Positions 45,648-54,149 are shown, counted from the first letter of the stretch. The stretch is DNA of 64,000 bases from Streptomyces sp. A2-16 (GCF_018128905.1 NZ_CP063808.1:1550001-1614000), one strand, 5' to 3'. Program-made: numbers and translations. Notes: generated by a model from the sequence alone, not told the origin.

Positions 45648-47005
45648 GGGGTCTCCTTGCCGTCGTACTGGCCGCGGGCCGAGTCGCTCACCCGGATCAG
45701 CAGGGCGACGATCGCCCAGTTGGTGACGACCGACGAGCCGCCCTGCGCGAGGAACGGCATCGCCATGCCGGTGAGCGGGATCAGGCCGCCGACCCCGCCC
45801 GCGATCACGAACACCTGGAGGGCCACGATCGAGGCGAGGCCGATCGCCAGGAGCCGCCCGAACGGGTCGCGCAGGGCGAGGCCCGCCCGGTAGCCGCGCT
45901 CCACGAGGAGGGCGTACAGCAGGAAGATGGCGCACAGGCCCGCCAGGCCCAGTTCCTCGCCCGCCGTCGCCAGGATGAAGTCCGACTTCGCGGCGAAGCC
46001 GATCAGGACGGAGTGGCCGAGCCCGAGCCCGGTGCCGAGGATCCCGCCCGCCGCGAAGGCGAACAGGGACTGCGCGAGCTGGTTCGGCCCCCGGCCCGCC
46101 TCGATCGACGCGAACGGATGCAGCCAGTCCTCCACCCTGCTGTGCACATGCGGTTCCAGCCAGCCCACGGCGAAGGCGCCGACGGCGGCCAGCAGCAGGC
46201 CCAGCGCGATCCAGCCGGTGAGGCCCGTGGCGACGTACAGCAGCACGACGAACAGCCCGAAGAACAGCAGCGAGGTGCCGAGGTCGCGTTCCAGGACCAG
46301 GACCCCGACGCTGATCAGCCAGATGGCGAGCAGTGGGCCCAGCACCCGGCCGGTGGGCAGCTGCAGTCCCCAGAACCGGCGCCCTGCGAAGGCCAGCGCG
46401 TTGCGGTTGGCCGCGAGGTACGCGGCGAAGAACACCGCCAGGAGCACTTTCGCGAACTCGCCCGGCTGGATGGAGAACCCGGCGATCCGGATCCAGATGC
46501 GGGCCCCGTTCACGGAGGGGAAGAGGATCGGGAGGATGAGCAGGACGAGCGCGGCGGCGACGCAGACGTACGCGTAGCGCTGGAGCACGCGGTGGTCGCG
46601 CAGCATCAGTACGACCACGATGAACAGGGCTACCCCGACCGTGGACCACACGAGCTGGGTCGGGGCCGCGCGGTCGCCGGGCGTCTCCAGGTCGAGCCGG
46701 TAGATCAGCACCAGGCCCAGGCCGTTGAGCAGCACACCGATGGGCAGCAGCAGCGGATCGGCGTCCGGTGCCCGCCATCGCACCGCCAGATGGGCGACGA
46801 GCGCGAGCACGCCGAGCCCGGCGCCGTAACCGGCGGCGCCGGGCGGGACGGTGCCGTTCCTGGCGAGGCCGACAGCGCAGTAGCCGTACACGCACAGCAG
46901 GACGGCGAGGACGATGAGGGCCAGTTCGATGCCACGGCGGCGGGGCAGGCGTACCGCGGAAACGGGGGCGTCCGCGGGGGCCACGACGGTTCCGGCCTTG
47001 GTCAT
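45644..47005 (-). CDS. FtsW/RodA/SpoVE-type SEDS peptidoglycan polymerase
   Basis: 453 residues with about ten to twelve transmembrane helices. SEDS signatures: SVNGARIWIRIAGFSIQPGEFAKVLLAVFFAAYLA, LVLERDLGTSLLFFGLFVVLLYVATG, and the C-terminal LIPLTGMAMPFLAQGGSSVVTNWAIVALLIRVSD. Polymerises lipid II into glycan strands. First gene of the SEDS-PBP operon. Confidence 0.95.
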   Translation of the reverse strand: MTKAGTVVAPADAPVSAVRLPRRRGIELALIVLAVLLCVYGYCAVGLARNGTVPPGAAGYGAGLGVLALVAHLAVRWRAPDADPLLLPIGVLLNGLGLVLIYRLDLETPGDRAAPTQLVWSTVGVALFIVVVLMLRDHRVLQRYAYVCVAAALVLLILPILFPSVNGARIWIRIAGFSIQPGEFAKVLLAVFFAAYLAANRNALAFAGRRFWGLQLPTGRVLGPLLAIWLISVGVLVLERDLGTSLLFFGLFVVLLYVATGLTGWIALGLLLAAVGAFAVGWLEPHVHSRVEDWLHPFASIEAGRGPNQLAQSLFAFAAGGILGTGLGLGHSVLIGFAAKSDFILATAGEELGLAGLCAIFLLYALLVERGYRAGLALRDPFGRLLAIGLASIVALQVFVIAGGVGGLIPLTGMAMPFLAQGGSSVVTNWAIVALLIRVSDSARGQYDGKETP

Positions 47006-47057
47006 GTCCGGAACTTACCCAAATAGGGCGTGATGTCTGCCTAGCCTGCGCGGGGTG

Positions 47058-47429
47058 TCAGCACCAGCGTGGCGAGGTCCCGAGATCCTTGATGTACCGG
47101 GCCGAACCCCAGGCCCAGGTGCCGTCCGTGAGGAGGTACCACTGCCGGTTGCCCAGGATGTTCTGGCCGTTGGTCTTGCAGAAGATCGTGACGACCTCGC
47201 CCTTGCCGGCCCACCGGATGATCTGCCCGCCCCGGTTCGGCGCGGCGCGCAGCGCGAGCGAACTGGCCGTCACGACGCCCTTGTACAGGCGCGCGTTGTG
47301 GCTCTGGGTGTGCCCCGCGTCGTTGCGGGCGGCGCTCGGCCCGTCGTCGGCGACGGCGGGCGCCGCGAGGGCGGTGACGGCGAGGGCGGCGGCGGTCACG
47401 GCTATGGAGGAACGGGAGCGCAGGGACAT
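47058..47429 (-). CDS. secreted SH3-domain protein
   Basis: 123 residues from ATG 47429. Signal peptide RSSIAVTAAALAVTALAAPAVA, then one bacterial SH3-like domain: GVVTASSLALRAAPNRGGQIIRWAGKGEVVTIFCKTNGQNI and WYLLTDGTWAWGSARYI. Two cysteines could form a disulfide. Probably binds cell wall; sits just upstream of the SEDS-PBP operon on the same strand (53-base gap). Confidence 0.83.
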   Translation of the reverse strand: MSLRSRSSIAVTAAALAVTALAAPAVADDGPSAARNDAGHTQSHNARLYKGVVTASSLALRAAPNRGGQIIRWAGKGEVVTIFCKTNGQNILGNRQWYLLTDGTWAWGSARYIKDLGTSPRWC

Positions 47430-47533
47430 GGGGAGACCTCCGTGAGGGGGGTGCAAACCTGACTATTCGCCACGTTAGGAGGCGTGCTCACAGGTCGCCC
47501 TTTCAAGTGGGCCATAGGAGAAGCGCCCGGCGG

Positions 47534-48769
47534 CTACCGCAGCGACAGCGTCGCGATCGCGCCACCGTCATCCGCGTTCGAGAACGAAAGCCGCGCCCCC
47601 AGCACTTCCGCCTGCCCCATCGCGATGGTCAGCCCCAGCCCATGCCCCCGCGCCCCGCCCTCCGTACGGAACCGCTGCGGCCCGTGCGAGACCAGGTACT
47701 CCGGAAACCCGTCCCCGTGATCCCGCACGGTCACCACGGGCCCCTCGACCGTCAGTGACACCGGACCCCGGCCGTGCCGATGGGCGTTGGCCACCAGATT
47801 CCCCAGCACCCGCTCCAGCCGCCGCCGATCCGTCTCCACGGCGAGATCCCGCACGACGACGACCTCGGTGTCGGTCCCGGACGCCCGCACCACCCGTTCC
47901 GCCACGGCACCCAGCCGTTCCGTGTCCAGCTCGACCGTCTCGCGCCCGGTGTCCAGCCGGGAGATCTCCAGCAGATCCTCGGTCAGCGTCCGCAACGCCC
48001 CCACCCGGTCCCGCACCAGTTCGGTGGGCCGCCCCGGCGGCAGCAGCTCGGCCGCCGCGTGCAGCCCCGTCAGCGGCGTCCGCAGCTCGTGGGCCACATC
48101 CGCGGTGAACCGCTGCTCGCTCAGCAGCTTGCCCTGCAACGACCCCGCCATGGTGTCCAGCGCGGCGGCCACCGCGGCCACCTCGTCCTGCGGCCGCGAC
48201 GGATCCTTCGTACGAGGATCGCCGACCCGCGCGTCCAGGTCGCCCGCGCTGATCCGGCGGGCCACCCGCGCGGTCGCGTGCAGCCGCTTGGTCACCCGGG
48301 TCACCGCGAACGCCCCCACCAGCAGCGTCGCTGTGATCGCCAGCGCCGAGGACCACAGGATCGCCCGGTCGAGGCCGGCGATCGTCCGCGCGCCCTGCGA
48401 GTAGTCGACCTCCACGGCCAGCGCCCGGTCCCCGTCCACCGGCCCCGCCGCCCACATCGCGGGGCGCCCGCGGTGCTCGCCGACCATCGTGCCGCGGTCC
48501 CCGGCGACCGCCAGCGTCCGCAGCGAGCCCGGCAGGTCCGGCGGGTCCACGCCCGCGTCCCACATCAGCGTGTCCCCGGCCTCGTAGTCCGCGGTCGCCT
48601 CCTTCAGCCGGCTCAGCGCCAGGTCACGGGCCTCGCCGACGGTCTGGTTCGTCACCGACACATGCACGAGGACACCGAGCAGCGCGGCGAGGGCGCAGCA
48701 CATCACGGTGATGAAGACGGCCGCCTTGACGGCGAGCGTGCCGGACCAGCGGGGCAGCGCGAGTCTCAT
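47534..48769 (-). CDS. sensor histidine kinase without adjacent response regulator
   Basis: 411 residues. Two membrane segments (~15-38 and ~140-162) enclose a ~100-residue outside domain; HAMP follows, then phospho-acceptor QRFTADVAHELRTPLTGLHAAAELL and ATPase boxes NLVANAHRHG, RDHGDGFP and GHGLGLTIAMGQAEVLG. The start overlaps the upstream lipoprotein gene by 4 bp (ATGA). No receiver-domain gene is within several kilobases, so the partner must be elsewhere. Confidence 0.92.
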   Translation of the reverse strand: MRLALPRWSGTLAVKAAVFITVMCCALAALLGVLVHVSVTNQTVGEARDLALSRLKEATADYEAGDTLMWDAGVDPPDLPGSLRTLAVAGDRGTMVGEHRGRPAMWAAGPVDGDRALAVEVDYSQGARTIAGLDRAILWSSALAITATLLVGAFAVTRVTKRLHATARVARRISAGDLDARVGDPRTKDPSRPQDEVAAVAAALDTMAGSLQGKLLSEQRFTADVAHELRTPLTGLHAAAELLPPGRPTELVRDRVGALRTLTEDLLEISRLDTGRETVELDTERLGAVAERVVRASGTDTEVVVVRDLAVETDRRRLERVLGNLVANAHRHGRGPVSLTVEGPVVTVRDHGDGFPEYLVSHGPQRFRTEGGARGHGLGLTIAMGQAEVLGARLSFSNADDGGAIATLSLR

Positions 48770-49497
48770 CGCGAGCTCGCGGAGGGTTCGGGCGCCGGGC
48801 TGGGCGCGTTCCCGAGGGCACGGCTGCCGGTGCGCAGCATCTCGTCATGGGTCAGCAGCATCGACTTCTGCTGCGGGTCCCAGGTCCACTGGAGCCGGTA
48901 CTCGTATCCGGCCACCTCGGACGGCGAACGGATGATCACGGACCGCCCGGCCAGCTCGACCCCGCTGACCGCGTCCTCCCAGTGCATGACCCGCACGAGA
49001 CGGTGCTTCTCGACGGTGTAGACGCGTACGGCGGTGACGTTGCCGGGCAGCTGCCGAAAGCCCAGCGTCAGGTCCTTGTGCCCGTCACCGGTCAGGTCCC
49101 GGTAGTACGGCGGCAGAACCGGGCACCTCCTGCCGGCCGCCCCCTTCTTCCCGCAGTCCGCCATCCGGCGGGCCGTCTCGACGTAACCCGAGCCGGTGTA
49201 GCTGCCGGGGTCCTCCTTGATCTCCGCGCGGACCAGCGCGACCGGGGCCACTGCGCGGATGTCGTCGCCGGGCACGGAGACGCCCGCCACGACCTCCGAG
49301 TCCACCTCGCCGATCTCGAAGGCCGGGCTGGAGGCGGGCGTCAGCTGCGGCCACAGCCGGTCGGGGCTGATCGCGGTCGGCGTCGAGCCCGCGCCCACCA
49401 GGCCGCCCGCGTCGCCGCAGCCCGCCGCGGCCGCGACCAGCAGGGCGACGGCGGCGACGGCACGAGGCGTACGGGGTGCGCGGCGGGCGGGTGGCAC
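48766..49497 (-). CDS. lipoprotein coupled to the sensor kinase
   Basis: 243 residues. Signal peptide and lipobox (AAVALLVAAAAGCGDAGG) anchor it outside the membrane. The body contains YYRDLTGDGHKDLTLGFRQLPG, an FG-GAP/calcium-loop-like segment, and strands typical of a small beta protein; the C-terminus is Pro/Ser-rich. I do not recognise a named family. Because it is translationally coupled to the histidine kinase it is probably an accessory sensor, in the way CseA relates to CseC (analogy, not homology shown). Confidence 0.8.
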   Translation of the reverse strand: MPPARRAPRTPRAVAAVALLVAAAAGCGDAGGLVGAGSTPTAISPDRLWPQLTPASSPAFEIGEVDSEVVAGVSVPGDDIRAVAPVALVRAEIKEDPGSYTGSGYVETARRMADCGKKGAAGRRCPVLPPYYRDLTGDGHKDLTLGFRQLPGNVTAVRVYTVEKHRLVRVMHWEDAVSGVELAGRSVIIRSPSEVAGYEYRLQWTWDPQQKSMLLTHDEMLRTGSRALGNAPSPAPEPSASSR

Positions 49498-49592
49498 TGT
49501 GCTCCTGGGGTCCGGGGCAGTTCGGTGGTGTCGGCCCCGTACACATTATTCGGACGGAAGTCCTTCTTGCCGTCCGGTGGGCCCGGGCGGCC

Positions 49593-50099
49593 CTACTCGG
49601 TCAGCTCCTCCAGCAGCCGGGCCGTCGGCAGTCCGGCCTGGAGGTACTCGACGAACAGGTCGTTGTGCAGCGCCCACGGCGAGCGCCGGCCCCGGATCAG
49701 CCGGATCGCCGCGTCGGCCGTGTGCCCCCTGCGGACCAGGGCGTGCGCCACGACCAGGCCCGAGCGGTTGTAGCCGTGGTAACAGCGGACGAGGACCTTG
49801 CGGCCCTCGTCCAGTGCGTCGCTCGCGGCCTGCGCCAGGCGGATCACGCCCGCGAGCTGGGTCCCGTCCAGCGGGCCGTCCGGAATCGGCCACACATGGT
49901 GCTCGACACCCGGATCGGGGCCGTGGCCCGGCAGCCGCAGCAGCGTCTGCACGAGCTCGAACTCGTCCCGTACGACGGCGAACTCCCGTTGCCCGGAAAG
50001 GCCCCGGAACTCGTGTCCGCCCATCCACAGCCCGGGCACGATCTCGTCCCACGCCCGGTCCGGAGCCGGTACGTCGGGTTGCTTCCTGCGGGTTCGCAA
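49593..50099 (-). CDS. dual-specificity/tyrosine phosphatase-like protein
   Basis: 168 residues if started at TTG 50099, which has a near-perfect site (GGGGAGG) five bases upstream. The catalytic CX5R loop is VRCYHGYNRSGLVVAHAL; the general-acid region may be VWPIPDGPLDGTQ. The C-terminal segment AIRLIRGRRSPWALHNDLFVEYL is typical of these phosphatases. A longer start (TTG 50135) lies against a 10-bp repeat. Substrate unknown. Confidence 0.82.
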   Translation of the reverse strand: MRTRRKQPDVPAPDRAWDEIVPGLWMGGHEFRGLSGQREFAVVRDEFELVQTLLRLPGHGPDPGVEHHVWPIPDGPLDGTQLAGVIRLAQAASDALDEGRKVLVRCYHGYNRSGLVVAHALVRRGHTADAAIRLIRGRRSPWALHNDLFVEYLQAGLPTARLLEELTE

Positions 50100-50130
50100 C
50101 AGCGCCTCCCCAAGCCCCTGCGCCAAGCCC

Positions 50131-50160
50131 TGCAACTCGCTGCAACTCGCTGCAACTCAC
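50131..50160. repeat. 10-bp tandem repeat upstream of the phosphatase gene
   Basis: Three copies of TGCAACTCGC (last copy TGCAACTCAC). Because 10 is not a multiple of 3, the three reading frames are visited in turn, which makes upstream starts frame-dependent on copy number. Confidence 0.8.
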
Positions 50161-50229
50161 CCCAAAGGTATCCGGCTTCTTGCCTGCGCAGCACCCCGCC
50201 TGTTCCCATGGTCCATGGGGTGATGGTGC

Positions 50230-51033
50230 ATGAGCGGACTACGCGTCGTACCGACCTGGCGCCATGGTCAGGAACGGCTGTACGTCTGCCTCACGGACGG
50301 CAGGAACATCGCCTGGTACGACCGTGAGGCGTCCCGGATCAATCTGCTGAGCGAGGACCGCAGACAGGATGTGCTGGACGTCCTCGGGCCCTTCCTGACC
50401 GGCCAGCCGGCCGTGGGCCCGCCCCCGGTGCCGACGCCCGCCGAACTGGCCCGTCTCTCCCTCCACCCGGACGACGACCTCGCGCCCAACCGTCCCGGCG
50501 AGGCCCTCCAGATCGCCCTGGACCGGGACCCCGGGCCCCCGCACCGGATCCGCCGCGACCCGCGCCTGCGCGCGCTGGAGGCCGAGCAGACCGTGGGCGA
50601 GGCGCTGGACCGTCTCGACGGCGCGGGCTGGCACACCCTGCACTCCGTCCCGCTGCCCGGCGGCGACCGCGTCCACCATCTGGCGATCGGCCCCGGCGGG
50701 CTCTTCGCCGTGCACGCGCTGTACGCCCGCAGGCAGCGGGTCACGGTCGCCGACCCGACGGTCGCCTTCGGCCGCCGCGACCCACGGCCGCTGCTGCGCC
50801 GCGTGCGCGCCGACGCCGACCGCGCCTCCTACGCCCTGACGGCCGAGGTCCACCCGGTCCTCGCCCTCGTCGGCCCGTCCGACATCACGGTCACCCTCCC
50901 GCCCCGAGAGGTCCGCGTCCTCGCCGACACGGACCTCGAAGCCCTCGCCCGGCTGGGCGGCGTCCTCAAACCGGCAGACGTGGAGGCCCTCCACGCAATG
51001 GCCCGCGACCGCCACACCTGGGCCAAGGTCTGA
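50230..51033 (+). CDS. NERD (nuclease-related) domain protein
   Basis: 267 residues. The C-terminal part has the NERD-like core: VGEALDRLDGAGWHTLHSVPLPGGDRVHHLAIGPGGLFAVHALYARRQRVTV. The usual K of the GxxGVfxIxxK motif is not clear, so nuclease activity is doubtful. The N-terminal ~75 residues (MSGLRVVPTWRHGQERLYVCLTDGRNIAWYDREASRINLL) form a separate small domain. Divergent from the phosphatase gene. Confidence 0.75.
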   Translation: MSGLRVVPTWRHGQERLYVCLTDGRNIAWYDREASRINLLSEDRRQDVLDVLGPFLTGQPAVGPPPVPTPAELARLSLHPDDDLAPNRPGEALQIALDRDPGPPHRIRRDPRLRALEAEQTVGEALDRLDGAGWHTLHSVPLPGGDRVHHLAIGPGGLFAVHALYARRQRVTVADPTVAFGRRDPRPLLRRVRADADRASYALTAEVHPVLALVGPSDITVTLPPREVRVLADTDLEALARLGGVLKPADVEALHAMARDRHTWAKV

Positions 51034-51097
51034 GGGCCGACTTGGGTGCGGCTCGCGTGGAGGCGAGGGGCGGCAGGGTCTGACGGTGGTGGGCTGG

Positions 51098-51446
51098 GGC
51101 TTGCCTGGGGTGCGGGGTGGCAGGGGCTGACCCCCGGCCGCGGCGGTTCACCCAGGGGTGCGGGGCGGCAGGGTCTGGACTTCGTCCGTGGCAGTTCACC
51201 CAGGGGCGCGGGGGTGGCAGGGTCTGGACTTCGTCCGTGGCAGTTCACCCAGGGGCGCGGGAGCGGCGGGGCTGGACTCCCTCCGCCGTAGCCCACCCAG
51301 GGGCGCGGGGGTGGCAGGGTCAAGACTCCCTCCGCCGTAGCCCACCCAAGGGCGGGAGCGGCGGGGCTGGACTCCGTCCGCCGTAGCCCACCCAGGGCCG
51401 CGGGGGCGGCGGCAAGGTCTGACCCCCGTCCGCCGCAGCCCACTCA
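51098..51446. repeat. about seven units of a 46-52 bp direct repeat
   Basis: The landmark (T/C)(T/C)CACCCA recurs at 51147, 51195, 51244, 51292, 51341, 51387 and 51439, i.e. every 46-52 bases. Each unit also carries GGGGCGCGGG-GGCAGGG and CTCCGTCCGCCGTAG-like segments. The array ends in the dispersed element at 51447. Confidence 0.85.
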
Positions 51447-51468
51447 GGGGCGCGGGGAACTGCGCGAC
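51447..51468 (+). repeat. dispersed intergenic element, copy 6
   Basis: GGGGCGCGGGGAACTGCGCG plus AC, joined to the end of the 48-bp array between two convergent genes. Confidence 0.7.
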
Positions 51469-51525
51469 AAGCCCCCACCGCCCCGCAGCCGCCCCACAAC
51501 CCGACCCGGCACCCCCATCGCGCCC

Positions 51526-52407
51526 CTACGGCAACCGTGACGCCCGCCCACCATCCAGCAACGGCCCCAACAGATCGCCGTAATCCTGCAGCCGAGGCCC
51601 CATGTCCCCCGCCTGGAAGGCCAGTTGGCCAGGCACCGTGCACTCCTCCACCTCGCCCCACGTCACCGGCGCCGACACCAGCGGCAGCGCCCGCGCCCGC
51701 AGCGTGTACGGCGCGGCCGTGGTCTTCCGAGCAGCGTTCTGACTCCAGTCGACGAAGACCTTCCCGGGCCGCAGATTCCGGGTCATCCGGTGCAGGGCCA
51801 GCCGCGGCATCGCCCGCTCCGCCTCCACGGCGAGCTCCTTCGCGTACTCCGACACCTGCTCGGACGACGCTCCCCGCACGGCCGCCAGCAGATGCAACCC
51901 CTTCGACCCGGCGGTCTTCGGATACGCCTCGATGCCGTCAGCCGCCAGCCGCTCCCTGAGCCACAACGCGACCTCGCAGCATTCGACGATCGTCGCGGGC
52001 GGCCCCGGATCGAGGTCGAGGACCAGCCGGTCGGCCTCGTCGGGCGTGCCGATCCGCCACTGGTGGGTGTGAAACTCCGTGACCAGGTTCGCCGCCCACA
52101 TCAAGGACGCGAGGTCCTGCACCAGCACCATCCGGGCCGGCCCCTCCGACCGCGGCACCTCGGCGGTGGTGACCCAGTCGGGCGTACCCGGCGGGACGTT
52201 CTTGGTGAAGAACACCTGCCCCTCGGGGCCGTCCGGATAGCGCAGGAAGGAGACGGGGCGGTCACGCAGATGGGGGAGCAGCACCTCGGCCGCCGTGGCG
52301 TAGTAGTGCAGCACCTCGCCCTTGGTGAAGCCGGTGGCCGGATACAGCACCTTCTCCAGATTGCTGAGCGCGAGCCGTCGCCCCTCCACCTCTGTGATCG
52401 GCGTCAT
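51526..52407 (-). CDS. LigD-type polymerase/primase domain protein (NHEJ)
   Basis: 293 residues, a stand-alone LigD polymerase domain without ligase or nuclease domains. Motifs: RRLALSNLEKVLYPATGFTKGEVLHYY, FHTHQWRIGTPDEADRLVLDLDPGP (the two catalytic aspartates), YPKTAGSKGLHLLAAV and MTRNLRPGKVFVDWSQNAARKTTAAPYTLRARALPLVSAPVTW. Fills gaps with ribonucleotides at broken ends. Divergent from ku, so the two are probably controlled together; a ligase must come from another locus. Confidence 0.95.
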   Translation of the reverse strand: MTPITEVEGRRLALSNLEKVLYPATGFTKGEVLHYYATAAEVLLPHLRDRPVSFLRYPDGPEGQVFFTKNVPPGTPDWVTTAEVPRSEGPARMVLVQDLASLMWAANLVTEFHTHQWRIGTPDEADRLVLDLDPGPPATIVECCEVALWLRERLAADGIEAYPKTAGSKGLHLLAAVRGASSEQVSEYAKELAVEAERAMPRLALHRMTRNLRPGKVFVDWSQNAARKTTAAPYTLRARALPLVSAPVTWGEVEECTVPGQLAFQAGDMGPRLQDYGDLLGPLLDGGRASRLP

Positions 52408-52411
52408 ACGA

Positions 52412-52422
52412 TGAGAATCTCA
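52412..52422. promoter_or_regulatory. palindrome between ligD-pol and ku
   Basis: TGAGAATCTCA, 5-bp arms with one central base, in the 60-bp divergent promoter region. Candidate operator only. Confidence 0.3.
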
Positions 52423-52467
52423 CGCATACCTGACAAAAGGCGTAATACCCCAGAAAGGGTGCTGCTG

Positions 52468-53487
52468 GTGAGATCCATATGGAACGGCGCCATCTCGTTC
52501 GGCCTGGTCAGCATCCCGATCAAGCTGGTCAACGCCACCGAGAGCCACTCGATCTCGTTCCGCCAGATCCACACGGAGGACGGCGGCCGCATCCGCTACC
52601 GCAAGGTCTGCGAACTGGAGGACCGCGAGGTCACCCAGTCGGAGATCGGGAAGGGCTACGAGGACGCGGACGGCACGATCATCCCGATCACCGACGAGGA
52701 CCTGTCCCACCTGCCGCTCCCGACGGCGAGGACGATCGAGATCGTGGCCTTCGTGCCGGGCGACCGGATCGACCCGCTCCAGATGGACGCCGCGTACTAC
52801 CTCCAGGCGGGCGGTGCCCCCGCAGCCAAGCCGTACACCCTGCTCAGGGAGGCACTGAAGCGCAGCAACAAGGTGGCCATCGCCAAGTACGCGCTGCGCG
52901 GCCGCGAACGCCTCGGCATGCTCCGGGTGGTCGAGGACGCCATCGCCCTGCACGGGTTGCTGTGGCCGGACGAGGTCCGCGCGCCCGAGGGCGTCGCCCC
53001 CGACACCCAGGTCACCGTCAGCGCCAAGGAACTCGACCTCGCCGACGCCCTGATGGACACCCTCGGCGAGATCGACCTCGAGGAACTGCACGACGAGTAC
53101 CGCGAGGCCCTGGAGGAGGTCGTCGCCGCCAAGGCCGCGGGCGAGGCACCCCCACAGGCGCCGGAACAGGCCCCCAGCGGCAAGGTCCTCGATCTGATGG
53201 CAGCGCTGGAGAAGAGCGTGCGGGAGGCGAAGGAGTCGCGGGGCGAGGAGCCGGCGCAGGTCAGAACGCTGCCCCAGCGCAAGTCGGCGCGAGCGGCGCC
53301 CAAGCAGACGGGCGGGAAGAAGTCCACCGCCAAGAGCACCACGGCGAAGAAGACGGCGGCCTCGAAGAAGACGACGGCGAAGTCCTCACAGGGGGCGAAG
53401 AAGACCGCCTCGGCCTCGGCCAAGAAGGCGACGACCGCGAAGAAGACGCCGGCCAAGAAGACGACGGCCCGCAAACGGTCCGCGTGA
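52468..53487 (+). CDS. ku: Ku DNA-end-binding protein with lysine-rich tail
   Basis: 339 residues from GTG 52468 (AAAGGG nine bases upstream). The Ku core (~1-255): SIWNGAISFGLVSIPIKLVNATESHSISFRQIHTEDGGRIRYRKVC, YYLQAGGAPAAKPYTLLREALKRSNKVAIAKYALRGRERLGMLRV. The last ~70 residues are a Lys/Ala/Thr tail (KKTTAKSS, AKKTPAKKTTARKRSA) like histone H1, which should bind DNA non-specifically. Ku caps double-strand ends and recruits LigD. Confidence 0.96.
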   Translation: MRSIWNGAISFGLVSIPIKLVNATESHSISFRQIHTEDGGRIRYRKVCELEDREVTQSEIGKGYEDADGTIIPITDEDLSHLPLPTARTIEIVAFVPGDRIDPLQMDAAYYLQAGGAPAAKPYTLLREALKRSNKVAIAKYALRGRERLGMLRVVEDAIALHGLLWPDEVRAPEGVAPDTQVTVSAKELDLADALMDTLGEIDLEELHDEYREALEEVVAAKAAGEAPPQAPEQAPSGKVLDLMAALEKSVREAKESRGEEPAQVRTLPQRKSARAAPKQTGGKKSTAKSTTAKKTAASKKTTAKSSQGAKKTASASAKKATTAKKTPAKKTTARKRSA

Positions 53488-53538
53488 CCTGCGCACCGCC
53501 GTGGGCACCGCGCAGGTCGCGCACGTCTCCCGCAGAGG

Positions 53539-54039
53539 TCAGTCGACGACCTTCGCGGACTCGATGATCACCGGCTGCGTGGGCACGTCACCGTGACCAC
53601 GGCTGCTGCCGGTGCGCACGCCCTTGATCTGGTCGACGACGTCCTTGCCCTCGACGACCTTGCCGAACACGGTGTAACCCCAGCCGTTCGGGCTCTTGGC
53701 CGTGAAGTTGAGGAACTCGTTGTCCGAGACGTTCACGAAGAACTGCGCGGTCGCCGAGTGCGGGTCGCTGGTGCGCGCCATCGCCACGGTGTACGCGGTG
53801 TTCTTGAGACCGTTGTCGGCCTCGTTCGGGACCGGCGCGAGCGTGGGCTTCTGCACCATGTCCGGGGTGAAGCCACCGCCCTGGACCATGAAGCCGTTGA
53901 TCACCCGGTGGAAGATCGTGCCGTCGTAGTGCCCGTTGCCGACGTACTTCAGGAAGTTCTCGACGGTCTTGGGAGCCTCGGCGTCGGCGAGCTCGAGGAC
54001 GATACGGCCGAAATTAGTGGTCAGCTCGACCCTGGACAT
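53539..54039 (-). CDS. cyclophilin-type peptidyl-prolyl isomerase
   Basis: 166 residues from ATG 54039 (AAAGGGA upstream). Active-site elements IFHRVINGFMVQGGGFT, VAMARTSDPHSATAQFFVNVSDNEFLN and GYTVFGKVVEGKDVVDQI are complete. No signal peptide, so cytoplasmic. Convergent with ku. Confidence 0.95.
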   Translation of the reverse strand: MSRVELTTNFGRIVLELADAEAPKTVENFLKYVGNGHYDGTIFHRVINGFMVQGGGFTPDMVQKPTLAPVPNEADNGLKNTAYTVAMARTSDPHSATAQFFVNVSDNEFLNFTAKSPNGWGYTVFGKVVEGKDVVDQIKGVRTGSSRGHGDVPTQPVIIESAKVVD

Positions 54040-54090
54040 GGGAATCGTCCCTTTCTGGTGGGGCATGACCGAAGCATCTTGTCACACGGC

Positions 54091-54140
54091 CTCCCGATCC
54101 CTTCCGATCCCTTCCGATCCCTTCCGATCCCTTCCGCGCC
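54091..54140. repeat. 10-bp tandem repeat
   Basis: CTTCCGATCC repeated three times exactly with degenerate copies on each side, just upstream of the cyclophilin gene and downstream of the sigma operon. Confidence 0.8.
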
Positions 54141-54149
54141 CGACGCCCC

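Larger units (their letters stand above)
51034..51525. other. intergenic region filled by a 48-bp repeat array
   Basis: No gene. Short ORFs in all frames are translations of the array. See the separate repeat entries. Confidence 0.7.

Noticed and set aside
47534..49497. A sigE-cseA-cseB-cseC type locus
   Set aside because: A lipoprotein and kinase are present, but neither a sigma factor nor a response regulator is adjacent.
51046..51386. Short plus-strand ORFs with glycine/tryptophan repeats
   Set aside because: They translate the 48-bp array in different frames, have no ribosome site and no codon-position bias.
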